From the NCBI GenBank assembly GCA_046349435.1, contig JAXMCI010000026.1, forward strand, positions 41,958-105,957: 64,000 nucleotides of DNA, written 5' to 3'. Both the position numbers and the translations under genes were made by a program. The notes beneath the pieces were generated by a model, which was not told the origin of the DNA, ran no database searches, and saw only the letters and a list, made by a program, of their open reading frames with translations. Positions 17,993-27,315 of the stretch are shown in pieces. The DNA is from JAXMCI01 sp046349435 (lineage in GTDB: Bacteria > Pseudomonadota > Alphaproteobacteria > Dongiales > Dongiaceae). Position 1 is the stretch's first letter. Every line of letters starts with the position of its first letter.

Positions 17993-18960
17993 ACGGCGCG
18001 CGCACCCTGGTGGTGGGCGGGGCCGGGTTCATCGGCAGCCATGTGGTCGACCGGCTGCTCGCACTGCCGGAGACCGCGGGCGTCACCGTCTACGACAATT
18101 TCAGCTCGGGCCGCGACTGGCACCTGGAAGGGCACGCGGGCGACCGCCGGCTCCTGGTCCACAGGGCCGAGGTGGGCGACCTCGAGCGGCTGGTCGCGGC
18201 CATGGCCGGCCACGCGGTCGTGGTTCATCTCGCCTCCAATCCGGACATCGCCCGTGCCGCCCGGGAGCCGGCGATCGACTTCGACCAGGGCACCGTGCTG
18301 ACCCACCACGTCCTGGAGGCGATGCGGCGGACCGGCTGTGGCCGCATCCTCTACGCCTCCGGCAGCGGCATCTATGGCGACCTCGGAGACCGGGTGGTCG
18401 ACGAGGACCAGGGGCCGCTGCGGCCCATCTCGACCTACGGCGCCAGCAAGCTCGCCGGCGAGGCGATGATCTGCTCCTACGCGCACATGTTCGGGATCGC
18501 CGGCCTCGCCTTTCGCTTCGGCAACGTCGTCGGCCCGCGGCAGACGCACGGCGTCGGCTTCGACTTCATCCGGCGCCTGCGCCATGACCCGACGCGCCTT
18601 GCCATCCTGGGCGACGGCAGCCAGAGCAAGCCCTACGTCCACGTCGACGACGTCGTCGACGCCATGCTTCTGGCCGGGGGGCGGGGCGCGCCCGGCTTTC
18701 ACGCCTACAATGTCGCGCCCGAGGATGCGGTCACGGTCCGGGAAATCGCCGACCTGGCGGTTGCCTGCCTCGGCCTGCCGGCCGACAGCGTTGCCTACGA
18801 GTTCGCCGGCGGCGACCGGGGTTGGAAGGGCGATGTGCCTGTGGTCCGGCTGGACACCCGCAGGATCCGCGCCCTCGGCTGGCGCTGCGGGGGCTCCGGC
18901 GACGCGATGATGCGCGCGCTCGCGGCACTCCGAGCCGAGGCCGAGGCCGGGCGGATCTGA
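17989..18960 (+). CDS. NAD-dependent sugar epimerase/dehydratase
   Basis: 323 residues from the GTG at 17989 that overlaps the isomerase stop (GTGA); GTG 17974 is an alternative. Extended SDR: TLVVGGAGFIGSHVVDRL binds NAD, VHLASNPDIARA follows beta-4, and STYGASKLAGE supplies the catalytic Tyr-Lys. RFGNVVGPRQTHGVGFDF and GDGSQSKPYVHVDDVV match UDP-glucose/heptose epimerases. It prepares a nucleotide sugar for the surface glycan; substrate unknown. Confidence 0.88.
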   Translation: MNGARTLVVGGAGFIGSHVVDRLLALPETAGVTVYDNFSSGRDWHLEGHAGDRRLLVHRAEVGDLERLVAAMAGHAVVVHLASNPDIARAAREPAIDFDQGTVLTHHVLEAMRRTGCGRILYASGSGIYGDLGDRVVDEDQGPLRPISTYGASKLAGEAMICSYAHMFGIAGLAFRFGNVVGPRQTHGVGFDFIRRLRHDPTRLAILGDGSQSKPYVHVDDVVDAMLLAGGRGAPGFHAYNVAPEDAVTVREIADLAVACLGLPADSVAYEFAGGDRGWKGDVPVVRLDTRRIRALGWRCGGSGDAMMRALAALRAEAEAGRI

Positions 18961-18967
18961 GCCCGGG

Positions 18968-19486
18968 ATGCGCGCCGTGTTCCTCGATCGCGACGGGGTC
19001 CTCAACGAGCCGGTCGTGCGCCATGGCCGCCCCTATCCGCCGCAGTCCACGGCGGAGCTGGTCGTCGCCCGGGACGTGCCCGCGGCCTGTGCCCGGCTGA
19101 AGCGGGCCGGCTTTCTTCTGATCTGCGTGACCAACCAGCCCGACATCGCCCGCGGGCGGACGACGCCTGAGGCCGTGGCCTCGATCAATGCCGCCCTCGC
19201 CGCCCGCCTGCCGATCGACGAGTTCCGGGTCTGCCCGCACGACGATCCCGACGGCTGCGATTGCCGCAAGCCGCGGCCCGGACTGCTCCTTGCCGCCGCC
19301 CTGCAGCATCGGATCGAGCTCTCCGCCAGCATCATGGTCGGCGACCGCTGGCGGGACATCGCCGCCGGACGCGCTGCCGGCTGCCGCACCGTCCTCATCG
19401 ACCGCAACTACGCCGAGCGGCGCCCGGATGCCCCGGATTTCGTCTGCTCCACCCTGGAGGAGGCTTCGGCATGGATCGCGGGTTAG
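18968..19486 (+). CDS. gmhB: HAD-IIIA phosphatase, probable heptose-1,7-bisphosphate 7-phosphatase
   Basis: 172 residues, the usual GmhB size. Catalytic aspartates D7 and D9 lie in FLDRDGVLN, motif II in ICVTNQPDIARG, and the zinc-binding cysteine cluster DGCDCRKPRPG with PHDDP is present, as in GmhB. MVGDRWRDIAAG holds the motif IV acidic residues. It would remove the C7 phosphate before nucleotide activation. Start 7 bases after the epimerase stop. Confidence 0.88.
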   Translation: MRAVFLDRDGVLNEPVVRHGRPYPPQSTAELVVARDVPAACARLKRAGFLLICVTNQPDIARGRTTPEAVASINAALAARLPIDEFRVCPHDDPDGCDCRKPRPGLLLAAALQHRIELSASIMVGDRWRDIAAGRAAGCRTVLIDRNYAERRPDAPDFVCSTLEEASAWIAG

Positions 19487-19523
19487 GCCCGGCCGGAGAG
19501 CCGCCGCGGCGAAGGGAGGGGCA

Positions 19524-20261
19524 GTGGCCGTCAGCGAACGCATAAAGCTCTTTGCCGACGGGGCGGACCTGCCGGGCATCGCCCGGCTTGCGGCGGACCC
19601 CGCCATTCGCGGCTTCACAACCAATCCGACGCTGATGCGAGCGGCGGGCGTTCTCGACTACGCCGCCTTCGCCGACGCGGCGGCGGCGGCGGTCGCGCCC
19701 CGTCCCATCTCGCTCGAGGTCTTCGCCGACGATTTCGACGAGATGCACGCGCAGGCGCGGCTGCTCGCCGCCTTCGGCGCCAACGTCTACGTCAAGATCC
19801 CGGTCACGGATACCCGGGGCCGGAGCACGGTGCCGCTGATCAAGGCCCTCGTCGCCGAGGGCGTCCGGCTCAACGTCACCGCGCTGCTGACGCTGGCGCA
19901 GGTGACTGCCGTCCGCGACGCCCTGAGCGGGACCCCGGGCTCGTTCGTGTCCGTCTTCGCCGGCCGCATCGCCGACACCGGCCGCGACCCCCTGCCCCTG
20001 ATGCGTGCCGCCCTGGAGGCGATCAGGCCCGATCCCGCGATCGAGCTGATCTGGGCGAGCTCGCGAGAGGTCTACAACATCTACCAGGCGGCGGAGATCG
20101 GCTGCCACATCATCACCGTGACGGCCGACCTCCTCCGGAAGCTGGCCCTCGAGGGAAAGGATCTCTCGGACCTGTCGCTGGATACGGTCCGCATGTTTCG
20201 ATCGGATGCCGTTGCGGCAGGCTATCGACTGCACACGAAATCATCCGACGCCGATGAGTAG
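19524..20261 (+). CDS. Transaldolase (TalC/fructose-6-phosphate-aldolase-like)
   Basis: 245 residues from a GTG behind GAAGGGAGGGG. GFTTNPTLMRAAGV at the N-terminus, the Schiff-base lysine in NVYVKIPVTDT, and VSVFAGRIADTGRDP are the family signatures; this short class is widespread in polysaccharide clusters. Placed among the four heptose genes, it could make sedoheptulose 7-phosphate, the substrate of the isomerase. That link is inference from position plus known transaldolase chemistry. Confidence 0.87.
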   Translation: MAVSERIKLFADGADLPGIARLAADPAIRGFTTNPTLMRAAGVLDYAAFADAAAAAVAPRPISLEVFADDFDEMHAQARLLAAFGANVYVKIPVTDTRGRSTVPLIKALVAEGVRLNVTALLTLAQVTAVRDALSGTPGSFVSVFAGRIADTGRDPLPLMRAALEAIRPDPAIELIWASSREVYNIYQAAEIGCHIITVTADLLRKLALEGKDLSDLSLDTVRMFRSDAVAAGYRLHTKSSDADE

Positions 20262-21519
20262 GCTCATCGCCGAGCCATTGCGGCTGCTGCGCAAGTGGGT
20301 CGATCAGCCTCCGGCGCGGGCGATTCTCGCCTTCCTGATCATCCAGCAATGCGGCATCAACCTGTTCTCGCTCTATTCGCATCAGACCATCTACTATGTG
20401 AATCGCCTGCCCTATCCGGGCTACGATTTCATGGATTTCTACAACGCCGCGCGCGACCATATGGAGGGGCTCGACGCGTATTTGCGATTGAATTTCAACA
20501 AGCCGCCGCTGGTTATCTTCTTGTTTACGCCATTGGCATATCTTGACAAGATTACAGCCCTTCATGCTTACTTCGTGATCAATTGCCTGCTGATCGCCTG
20601 TGCGCTATTTGTTGCCTTGCGTGCAACGCAGATGCGCTACGGGGCGGCTCTGTTTGCGATCGCCGCGCTCTACTATCCGGTCCACTTCCAGGTCGAAAGA
20701 GGCAATCTCGAGAGCATCATCATGGTGTGCCTCGCGGTGCTCGTCTTTCGTTCCAGCCGGGCGCTCGAGGCCGGCCTGGCTCTCGGCATCGCGATCGTCA
20801 TCAAGCTCTACCCTGCGGCGCTGCTGGCTCCGATGTTCCTGCTCCGCCTCTATCGTCAGTCCATCGTCGCGCTGCTCGTTGCGATCGCCACGGTGCTGGC
20901 GCTCTACCCGCTCTGGCGGAGTGCGATTTCCGGCATAGCGGCACGACCCGTGGACTTCATTCTCTTTGAGAACACCAGCATCTTCGCACCCTTCTCCCAA
21001 CTCGGCGCCCTGGCCGACCAGGCGCTGTCGAGCGATGCCGCCGGCGGAAGACCGGTCCATGCGCTTTTCAGCATCGTCGGCTTCGTCTTCGGGGCGATCC
21101 TCTGCCTGTTGCTCCTGATCCTGCTGGTCGTGCCGGATCTTCGCCGGTTCCGCGCCGGTTCCGCGGCAGGCCCGGTCTGCGGCAGCGTCGCAGTGGAGCT
21201 TGGCCTCTACATCCCCGTTCTCCTCGCCGTGCCCCTTGTCGTGATCAGCTATGCCCAGATTAACCTGCTTCTTCTGATTCCCCTGGCGCAGCTGCTGAAC
21301 ACCCGCCTCAATCCTGGATTCCTCACGCGGCTGCTGTTCCAGGCGGGCATGGTCGGCACCTCGGTCCAGTGGCTGACCTGGTGGAAGCTCTGGGGCCTTC
21401 ACTGGCCGATGGCCATGCCCGGGTGCGGACTTGCTCTGCTGATGCTCTGGGCGGTTCGCATGAAGTGGGCCTTGGCCCGAGGCCCGGTGAACGGCGATCG
21501 GGGGGGGCCTGCAGCATGA
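20254..21519 (+). CDS. GT87/DUF2029-like polytopic glycosyltransferase
   Basis: 421 residues from ATG 20254, overlapping the transaldolase stop by 8 bases. About ten membrane segments. The first periplasmic loop has YPGYDFMDFYNAARD with acidic residues at the place of the catalytic Asp in alpha-mannosyltransferase-like GT-C enzymes, followed by NFNKPPLVIFLFTPL and VERGNLESIIM, both typical of DUF2029. Base composition is visibly less G+C-rich around 20400-20700 than in neighbours. It probably adds a sugar from a lipid carrier on the outer face of the membrane. Confidence 0.82.
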   Translation: MSRLIAEPLRLLRKWVDQPPARAILAFLIIQQCGINLFSLYSHQTIYYVNRLPYPGYDFMDFYNAARDHMEGLDAYLRLNFNKPPLVIFLFTPLAYLDKITALHAYFVINCLLIACALFVALRATQMRYGAALFAIAALYYPVHFQVERGNLESIIMVCLAVLVFRSSRALEAGLALGIAIVIKLYPAALLAPMFLLRLYRQSIVALLVAIATVLALYPLWRSAISGIAARPVDFILFENTSIFAPFSQLGALADQALSSDAAGGRPVHALFSIVGFVFGAILCLLLLILLVVPDLRRFRAGSAAGPVCGSVAVELGLYIPVLLAVPLVVISYAQINLLLLIPLAQLLNTRLNPGFLTRLLFQAGMVGTSVQWLTWWKLWGLHWPMAMPGCGLALLMLWAVRMKWALARGPVNGDRGGPAA

Positions 21520-22142
21520 GGCGCGGCCGCGCCTGGACGGGCCTGGCTGCGATGCTCGTGCTGGCGAGCCTCGGCGGCTGCTTCATCCCGGATCGCTTCC
21601 AGGCGACGCTCATCATCGTCGACTGGCGGAGCTACGAGCTCGAATACCAGGGCCGGCTCTACGCTCTGGACTTCCTGCAGGACCTGCGGCGGGGGACCCT
21701 CGAGCCGAAATCGCCCCTCCTGGCCGAGGTGGCGCAGTGGCTGCACGAGAAGCCCGGGGTCGACCTCGTTCGACACAAGCAGGGTGCGACCTACGAGATT
21801 GCGGCGGATGTCGAGGGCGCGCTCTCCAACGGCATCTGGATCGATCTCTATCGCACGCCCATTCTCAAGGTCGATTGGATCGGCGACAACATCGCGATCA
21901 CCCTGTCGCCGCTGTCTCGCAAGGGTCGCGAGCTGGAGCTGCGCGACCTCGCCGCCGCGGGTCTCGGCAGCAGGGGGCGGTTTTGCATCGCCACGCTCCT
22001 TCCGGTCGTTCGCCAGAATGCGCAGGAGGCCTATGCCGCGGACGGCCTGAGACACTATTGCTGGCAGTCCGACGACTGGATCAACGCCGCGCCGCCGATC
22101 GAGATCCTGCTGCATCGGCCGGCCGAGGGATCCTGGTGGTGA
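21516..22142 (+). CDS. Putative lipoprotein, function unknown
   Basis: 208 residues from an ATGA overlap. The signal peptide ends in a lipobox LGGC (Cys22), predicting a lipid-anchored periplasmic or outer-membrane protein. The mature part has mixed alpha/beta character, with paired cysteines (RGRFCIA, RHYCWQS) that could form a disulphide. No named family is recognised. Its place inside the glycan operon, between a GT-C enzyme and a flippase-like protein, suggests a role in export or attachment of the polymer. Confidence 0.75.
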   Translation: MRRGRAWTGLAAMLVLASLGGCFIPDRFQATLIIVDWRSYELEYQGRLYALDFLQDLRRGTLEPKSPLLAEVAQWLHEKPGVDLVRHKQGATYEIAADVEGALSNGIWIDLYRTPILKVDWIGDNIAITLSPLSRKGRELELRDLAAAGLGSRGRFCIATLLPVVRQNAQEAYAADGLRHYCWQSDDWINAAPPIEILLHRPAEGSWW

Positions 22143-23197
22143 CGGAGACCCGCTACCGTGACGGCCCCGAGGTGCGGACGCTGTCGCGACCGGCGGCCGG
22201 CGTGCTCGCCCGATCGTCCTCGGGCGCCTCGGCTGCCCGCGCCGGGCTCCTGCGAAGGCTGCTCTGGACCGGGCTCCGGACTGTCGTCACCTGCGGCCTG
22301 CTCTGGCTGCTCGCCTCGCGCATCGACGCGCGGCATGCCGTCGTCCTGATCGCCGGCGCGGGACCGGGCCTGGCCGGCGGCTCCCTCTTCGCGCTGCTCG
22401 CCACGACGCCGTTCAACGCTGTGCGCTGGCGCGCATTGTGCGACCCCGAGCCCGGCCTGCCGCCCGCGCTGTCGTTCTGGAAGATCCTGCTGGTCGGCCT
22501 GTTCTTCAACCAGATGCTGCCCTCGGGAATCGGCGGCGATGCGGTTCGCGCCTGGCGATGCCAGCAGCTGGGGCTGCGCCTGGGCATCGCCGTCCGCAGC
22601 ATCCTGCTCGAGCGGGCCAGCGGCTATGTCGTCTACCTGGCTCTGCTCGCCGCCGCCCTGCCGGGTCTTGCCCGGGCGGGGGTCCCGCTGGCTGCATTGC
22701 TTCTGTTGCTGGCCGCGGGCGTCGGCGGTCTGGTTGCCCTCTTCGTCCTCGATCTGCTCCCGGGGCTGGCCAGGCTCCCCGGCTTCGCCGCATGGCTGAG
22801 CGACCTGTCGGCCGCGGCCCGGCGGCTGGCCACTGACCGACGGCGGCTGGCCGCGACGCTCGGCCTGTCGGCGATCAGCGCGGGGCTGACCGTGCTGGGC
22901 TTCATGCTGGCCGGCGCCGCGGTCGGGATCGATGCCGGCTACGGACTCTGGCTGGCCGTCGTTCCCCCGGTCCTGCTCATCCAGGTGATCCCGGTCTCGC
23001 TGGCCGGCTGGGGGGTGCGCGAGGTTGCCCTGGCGCATCTGCTGGGGGCCTATGGGATCGGCGGGGAACGCGCCGTTGCCGCCTCGGTATTGTTCGGCCT
23101 GGTGCAGATCGCCGCGGCCCTGCCGGGCGGCCTGGTCTGGCTGGCCGGGTGGGACATGCGTCGGAAGGCGGGCGCGCGGACGGGCGCGGCGGGGTGA
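22139..23197 (+). CDS. Flippase-like integral membrane protein (LPG-synthase TM/UPF0104 family)
   Basis: 352 residues from a GTG overlapping the lipoprotein stop. Roughly eight membrane segments with the family marks LFFNQMLPSGIGGDAVRAWR, ILLERASGYVVY and IPVSLAGWGVREVALAHLLG. Proteins of this family (AglD2/MprF membrane domain) occur in glycan operons, where lipid or lipid-linked sugar handling is proposed. It closes the co-directional glycan operon begun at 12908. Confidence 0.85.
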   Translation: MTETRYRDGPEVRTLSRPAAGVLARSSSGASAARAGLLRRLLWTGLRTVVTCGLLWLLASRIDARHAVVLIAGAGPGLAGGSLFALLATTPFNAVRWRALCDPEPGLPPALSFWKILLVGLFFNQMLPSGIGGDAVRAWRCQQLGLRLGIAVRSILLERASGYVVYLALLAAALPGLARAGVPLAALLLLLAAGVGGLVALFVLDLLPGLARLPGFAAWLSDLSAAARRLATDRRRLAATLGLSAISAGLTVLGFMLAGAAVGIDAGYGLWLAVVPPVLLIQVIPVSLAGWGVREVALAHLLGAYGIGGERAVAASVLFGLVQIAAALPGGLVWLAGWDMRRKAGARTGAAG

Positions 23198-23303
23198 TGG
23201 TCGAAGGTCGCTCGCGGATGCGAGCGGCGCCTCGACATGTGCGGCGACCACCCTGCCGCGCTCGCGGACCGGGACGAAGGGGGGTGCCGGACGGAGCGAA
23301 GGT

Positions 23304-24761
23304 TCAGCGTGGCGAGCCGGCTGCCGCGGCCTGCGCCGGCCGTTCCTCATGGTAGGCGGCGTCGATGTTGACCAGCCACGGATCGAAGCGACCGGCGCCG
23401 ACGGCCGTGCGCGCCGCGAGCAGGCCCGTCGCCATCGCGTGATCCTGGTTGTTGTACTTGAACATCCCCGATCGACCGATCGGCAGCAGGTTCGCGAAGC
23501 GGTCGAGCCAGTCCCGGATGGACTCGATCTCCTGGTCCACGCCGGTCTCGATGACCGGATAGGCAGCGGCGGACCGGATCACGCCGCCGGCGACGAAGCT
23601 GCATCCGGCGCCGAGCCCGAGCACCGCCAGCTCGCGCCGCGCCAGCGCGATGAGCTCCTCGTCCGCCGCCGTCCAGATGGGCTCGTCGGCGAAGCAGAAA
23701 TACTCCAGGGTCAGCGGGTTGAGGCCGGCGGCCGCCGGCATCTCCGGCGAGAAATTGCCGTAGGCGGCGATGCGCGCCACCCGCACCTCCGGGGAATGAA
23801 CGTAGATCCAGTTGTCGGGGAAGGGTGGCTCCCCCTGCAGGACCAGCTGGACGCTGAGGTGGCTGCGGAACCGAAGCCGGGACGAGGCCTCGCGCACGGC
23901 AGCCGGGGGCGGCGGGTCGAGCTGAGCGAGGATCTGCGGCAGCGGCGCGCTCGACAGGAAGATGTCGCCGCGCACCGTCGGGCCGCCCTCGATCTCGGCT
24001 CCGAGGACGCGGAACCCGTCGCGCCGCAGCCGCACCACCCTGGCGCCGAGACGGACCTCGCCGCCCTGGCGGCCGATCAGGTCAGCCATCTTCTCGTAGA
24101 GCTGTCCCGCGCCCAGCCGCGGATAAAGAAAACGGTCGACCAGCGTCTTGGCCACCTGCGGAGGCGGTCCGAGGAGGGCCGCGCGCAGTGCCGTGGCGAG
24201 GCTCAGGCCCTTGATTCGCTGGCTTGCCCACTCGGCGCCGATGCGCCGGCACGGGATGCCCCAGACCTTCTCGGTGTAGCTGCGGAAGAAGGTCTCGTAG
24301 AGTCTCCGGCCGAACCGGTCGGTGACCCAGTCCTCGAAGCTGTCGATCCGCGGCGCCGCGACCCGGCGGCGCAGCCTGGCCGCGCCGTAGCTCGCCAGGA
24401 TCGAGAGCGAGGCGAGCGGCCCGAGGCCGAGCAGGGCGTTGAGCGGCGTGAGGGGATAGTCGAACCAGCGGCCGCGGTAGCGGATCCGCGTCAGGCGGCG
24501 AACCTCGACCACATCCTCGCCGCAGATCTCGCGGAACAGCGCTTCGATCTCCGTGTTGCGGGTAAAGAACCGGTGGGGGCCCACATCGAATCGGTTGCCG
24601 CCCAGCATCTCCGTCCGGGCCAGCCCGCCGACCTGCCCCGCCGCTTCCAGAACCGTTGCACGATGGCCGTGACGCACCGTCTCCAGGGCGGCGCTGAGCC
24701 CGGCGGGCCCGCCACCGACGATGACGACATGGCGCCGGTCCGCAGTGACGGCTGTGTCCAT
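23304..24761 (-). CDS. FAD/NAD(P)-binding oxidoreductase, UGM/protoporphyrinogen-oxidase-like
   Basis: 485 residues from ATG 24761. HVVIVGGGPAGLSAALE is the FAD-binding fold, followed by QVGGLARTE, FDVGPHRFF and a TEKVWGIPCRRIGAEWASQR block that parallels the EKIWKVP region of the protein at 15308-16585. MFKYNNQDHAM near the C-terminus is typical of LPS-cluster flavoproteins. It is convergent with the flippase-like gene and probably modifies a nucleotide or lipid-linked sugar. Confidence 0.82.
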   Translation of the reverse strand: MDTAVTADRRHVVIVGGGPAGLSAALETVRHGHRATVLEAAGQVGGLARTEMLGGNRFDVGPHRFFTRNTEIEALFREICGEDVVEVRRLTRIRYRGRWFDYPLTPLNALLGLGPLASLSILASYGAARLRRRVAAPRIDSFEDWVTDRFGRRLYETFFRSYTEKVWGIPCRRIGAEWASQRIKGLSLATALRAALLGPPPQVAKTLVDRFLYPRLGAGQLYEKMADLIGRQGGEVRLGARVVRLRRDGFRVLGAEIEGGPTVRGDIFLSSAPLPQILAQLDPPPPAAVREASSRLRFRSHLSVQLVLQGEPPFPDNWIYVHSPEVRVARIAAYGNFSPEMPAAAGLNPLTLEYFCFADEPIWTAADEELIALARRELAVLGLGAGCSFVAGGVIRSAAAYPVIETGVDQEIESIRDWLDRFANLLPIGRSGMFKYNNQDHAMATGLLAARTAVGAGRFDPWLVNIDAAYHEERPAQAAAAGSPR

Positions 24762-25161
24762 TCCGGCCCTGCTAGCGAGAGAAGCCGGGGCCGCGCCCGG
24801 CGCGATCGTCCCGCCCGGTCATGTTCCAGAAACTCCGACGGCCGCATGTCGATGGTTCGCGACGTACGGCAGGAAGCCCGTCCATCGAGGGTACGACCCG
24901 GGACCCGGGGCTCCTTCACCGACGCATGATTGCGAGCGCGCCATCGATCCCGCTTGCTGCCCTGGGTCGCTCTGCCGCGTCCACCCACACTGGGCGACAA
25001 TATAGGCAGGGCTGGAAGCGGAACAGGACCTTCGCCGACCGGTGCCGGGTCGGATCCTGCCCCGCCTGGGACAACCCCGCGCGGCCGGCGGGATGTCCGC
25101 AGGTCGGGTCCTGTCACGGGCCTGCGCGGCGGCCTGGCGAAAGCGACCGGGCAGCATGGGA
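24762..25161. other. 400-base gap without recognised gene
   Basis: The gap lies between two minus-strand genes. Open frames cross it on both strands but their translations are Arg/Pro-rich with no start supported by a ribosome site, as expected from composition. It should contain the promoter of the flavoprotein gene at 24761; no clear -35/-10 pair was found. Confidence 0.5.
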
Positions 25162-27039
25162 TCACGGCTTCCGGGCGCCGGGTGCGCCGTCGGGGTCCAC
25201 GACCTCGAAGAGGAGCTCGCGGCTCGCCGGCGGCAGCGGTACCGGTCGAAGCCAGGGCGGCGTCTTGCCGGATGCGAGGGCATCTCGGAAGCTCGGCGAC
25301 CCGGGATCGGCGGGAAGCCACATGCGGAACCGGCCCGGGCAGAACATCACCAGCTCGGCATGGCGCGCCACTGCGATGTGGCGGGCCTGCTCCGGGTCGG
25401 ATGCGGCGAAGAAATCGTACACGGCGAGATTGCCGTCGACATTGCGATGATAGGGCGCTGCGAGAACGAGGTGAGGGGTGCGGAACAGAAGCTCGGGGCC
25501 GTCGTCGATCGGCGCGATGATGAGGCGGGGTCGCGCCCCGAGCCCGCCCGGCCGGTCGAGGGTCGAAGCTGCGGCGGCGAGGTCGCAATCCTCGCGGCCC
25601 GGCGGCGACCGGGCGGCGATGGTCGACGCCTGCAGCGCGGCGGGCGGCAGGACGACAAGGAGGGCAGGGCCGAGCAGGGCGGTCGCGAAAGCCGTCCAGA
25701 CCCTGCGCGGCCACCCCGCCAGGCGACGTCCGACCGAGAGTACCTGCCCGGCGAGCGGCACCGAGGCCAGCAGAAAGGCGAATCCGATCACCCTGATCTC
25801 GAGAGCGGTCAGGCCGAGCGCGATCGTCAGCCACACCGGAAAGGCGAGCCATGCCGTCTGCGCCCGCACCGGGCCCGCGACGGCTCGCCGGGCGCTGAAG
25901 ACCAGGGCCATGATCGGCGCCAGGACAACGAAGGCCCACATCCAAGGCCGTTCGGGGAAGAGGTCGAGCAGTGACTGGGTCTCACCCGAATGCTGCTGCC
26001 AGACCAGCCTGAGGCGCGGCGCCACCTCGCCGAACGGACCTCCCCGGCACATGGGAAACGCGGCCAGCAGGAGGGCCATCGTGAGCCCGCCGCTCACGGC
26101 CGCCCAGGCGGCCCGGCCGCGCCAGCCGGCCTGGCCCCGACCACCGGCCAGAAGCCCGGCCCAGAAGAGGATGCAGAAGGCCGGCAGGGCAGCGTAGAAG
26201 ATGCCGAACCCGTCGCATACCGGGCCCGCGGCCAGGGGCTGAGCCACCAGCAGGGCGAGCGCGAGGACCTGCAGCGACGCCGCCCACTGCAGCGCACTCC
26301 ACAGGCGAGCCGTGCCTCCCCGGCGGACCCAGAGCAGCGCCAGCGTGAGGTTGAAGCCGATCAGCCAGGGCAGGCACTCGCCGCCGACCCACAGGGCGAG
26401 GGCGAAGACGGCCGCAGCCAGAACCGGGGGAAGCCGGGCCGATGGCTTGATCGCGATGCGCACGAGAGCGCCCAGCGCCAGCGTGGCAAAGATCAGCTGC
26501 CAGTTGTCGTGGTCGACGTGGCCGGGCTGGAACTTGACCGTCAGGGGCAGCGACAGGGCGGCGAGGATGGCGGCGAGCACGGCGCGGCCGCGCCCCAGGA
26601 CCGGCCGGGCCGTCCAGGTCAAGCAGCCGAGGCAGGCAGCCAGCAGCAGCGGCGGCACCAGGCTGGCCGCGAGCAGCGCGGCGCGCAGCCGGCCGAGCCA
26701 GGGCTCGAGCAGTGCGACGAGGCCGGCGAGCGGAAGATCGGGCAGCCGCGACCAGTGCATCGCCAGGCCGGACGGCGGATCGACGCGCGGCTCGGCGACA
26801 TCCCACCATGCCGCGCCGTCGAGCCAGCGGAAGACCTGGGTCATGCGCATGTAGTCGTCGGTGTCGGGCAGGTGGCCGGAGGTCGGAAGGTCGAAACCGG
26901 CGCCGACGCCGATCCCCAGGGCGAGGACGCAGAGAAGCAGGATGAGGAGTGCCGACGAGAGATGTCGCCGGAGGCCGGCCGATCCGGGCGGTCGGCGCGC
27001 TCCGGCAGACGGGCGACGCCGATCCTGCGCGGCTTGCAT
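25162..27039 (-). CDS. GT-C-like oligosaccharyltransferase/polymerase-type membrane protein
   Basis: 625 residues from ATG 27039, preferred because GGGAG stands 5 bases upstream; a frame to 27189 adds a disordered-looking tail. About thirteen membrane segments. The first external loop LPDTDDYMRMTQVFRWLDG carries the double-acidic motif, and a second KFQPGHVDHDNWQ motif follows, the arrangement seen in STT3/AglB/PglB-like proteins. The C-terminal ~180 residues are soluble. It may transfer or polymerise the heptose-containing glycan; it lies next to the pilus locus, so pilin glycosylation is one possibility. Confidence 0.75.
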   Translation of the reverse strand: MQAAQDRRRPSAGARRPPGSAGLRRHLSSALLILLLCVLALGIGVGAGFDLPTSGHLPDTDDYMRMTQVFRWLDGAAWWDVAEPRVDPPSGLAMHWSRLPDLPLAGLVALLEPWLGRLRAALLAASLVPPLLLAACLGCLTWTARPVLGRGRAVLAAILAALSLPLTVKFQPGHVDHDNWQLIFATLALGALVRIAIKPSARLPPVLAAAVFALALWVGGECLPWLIGFNLTLALLWVRRGGTARLWSALQWAASLQVLALALLVAQPLAAGPVCDGFGIFYAALPAFCILFWAGLLAGGRGQAGWRGRAAWAAVSGGLTMALLLAAFPMCRGGPFGEVAPRLRLVWQQHSGETQSLLDLFPERPWMWAFVVLAPIMALVFSARRAVAGPVRAQTAWLAFPVWLTIALGLTALEIRVIGFAFLLASVPLAGQVLSVGRRLAGWPRRVWTAFATALLGPALLVVLPPAALQASTIAARSPPGREDCDLAAAASTLDRPGGLGARPRLIIAPIDDGPELLFRTPHLVLAAPYHRNVDGNLAVYDFFAASDPEQARHIAVARHAELVMFCPGRFRMWLPADPGSPSFRDALASGKTPPWLRPVPLPPASRELLFEVVDPDGAPGARKP

Positions 27040-27278
27040 GTCGCTCCCGGCTCGGGGTGGCGTCGCCGGCCGGGGGCTCAAGGATGCGTTGCCGCCCTCG
27101 GCAGGCAGGCCCGGCCCGATGTCCGGCCGCTCGCCGAATGCATCTGAGGACGCGATGCCGGAGCATATGTTTTGGCTCGGCGGAGACACGACTGCGGCGG
27201 GCCGAGTCTATTGCCGGCCGGCACCGTTAAGCTATTGTTGTTAAACAAGTATTTACCTTTCTAAATAAAGTGCACACC

Positions 27279-27308
27279 TTGACGTTATCGGGGATGGCGG
27301 CATATTCT
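27279..27308 (+). promoter_or_regulatory. Promoter of the first Flp pilin gene
   Basis: TTGACG (27279-27284), 18-base spacer, TATTCT (27303-27308): a good vegetative promoter in an AT-rich island (27225-27310) that stands out from the G+C-rich surroundings. It lies ~120 bases before the flp start, leaving a long leader. Confidence 0.7.
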
Positions 27309-27315
27309 TCGCACC

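Noticed and set aside
24821..25450. Plus-strand open frame in the gap before the flavoprotein gene
   Set aside because: No ribosome site, low-complexity Arg/Ser/Pro translation, and half of it lies opposite a real membrane-protein gene.
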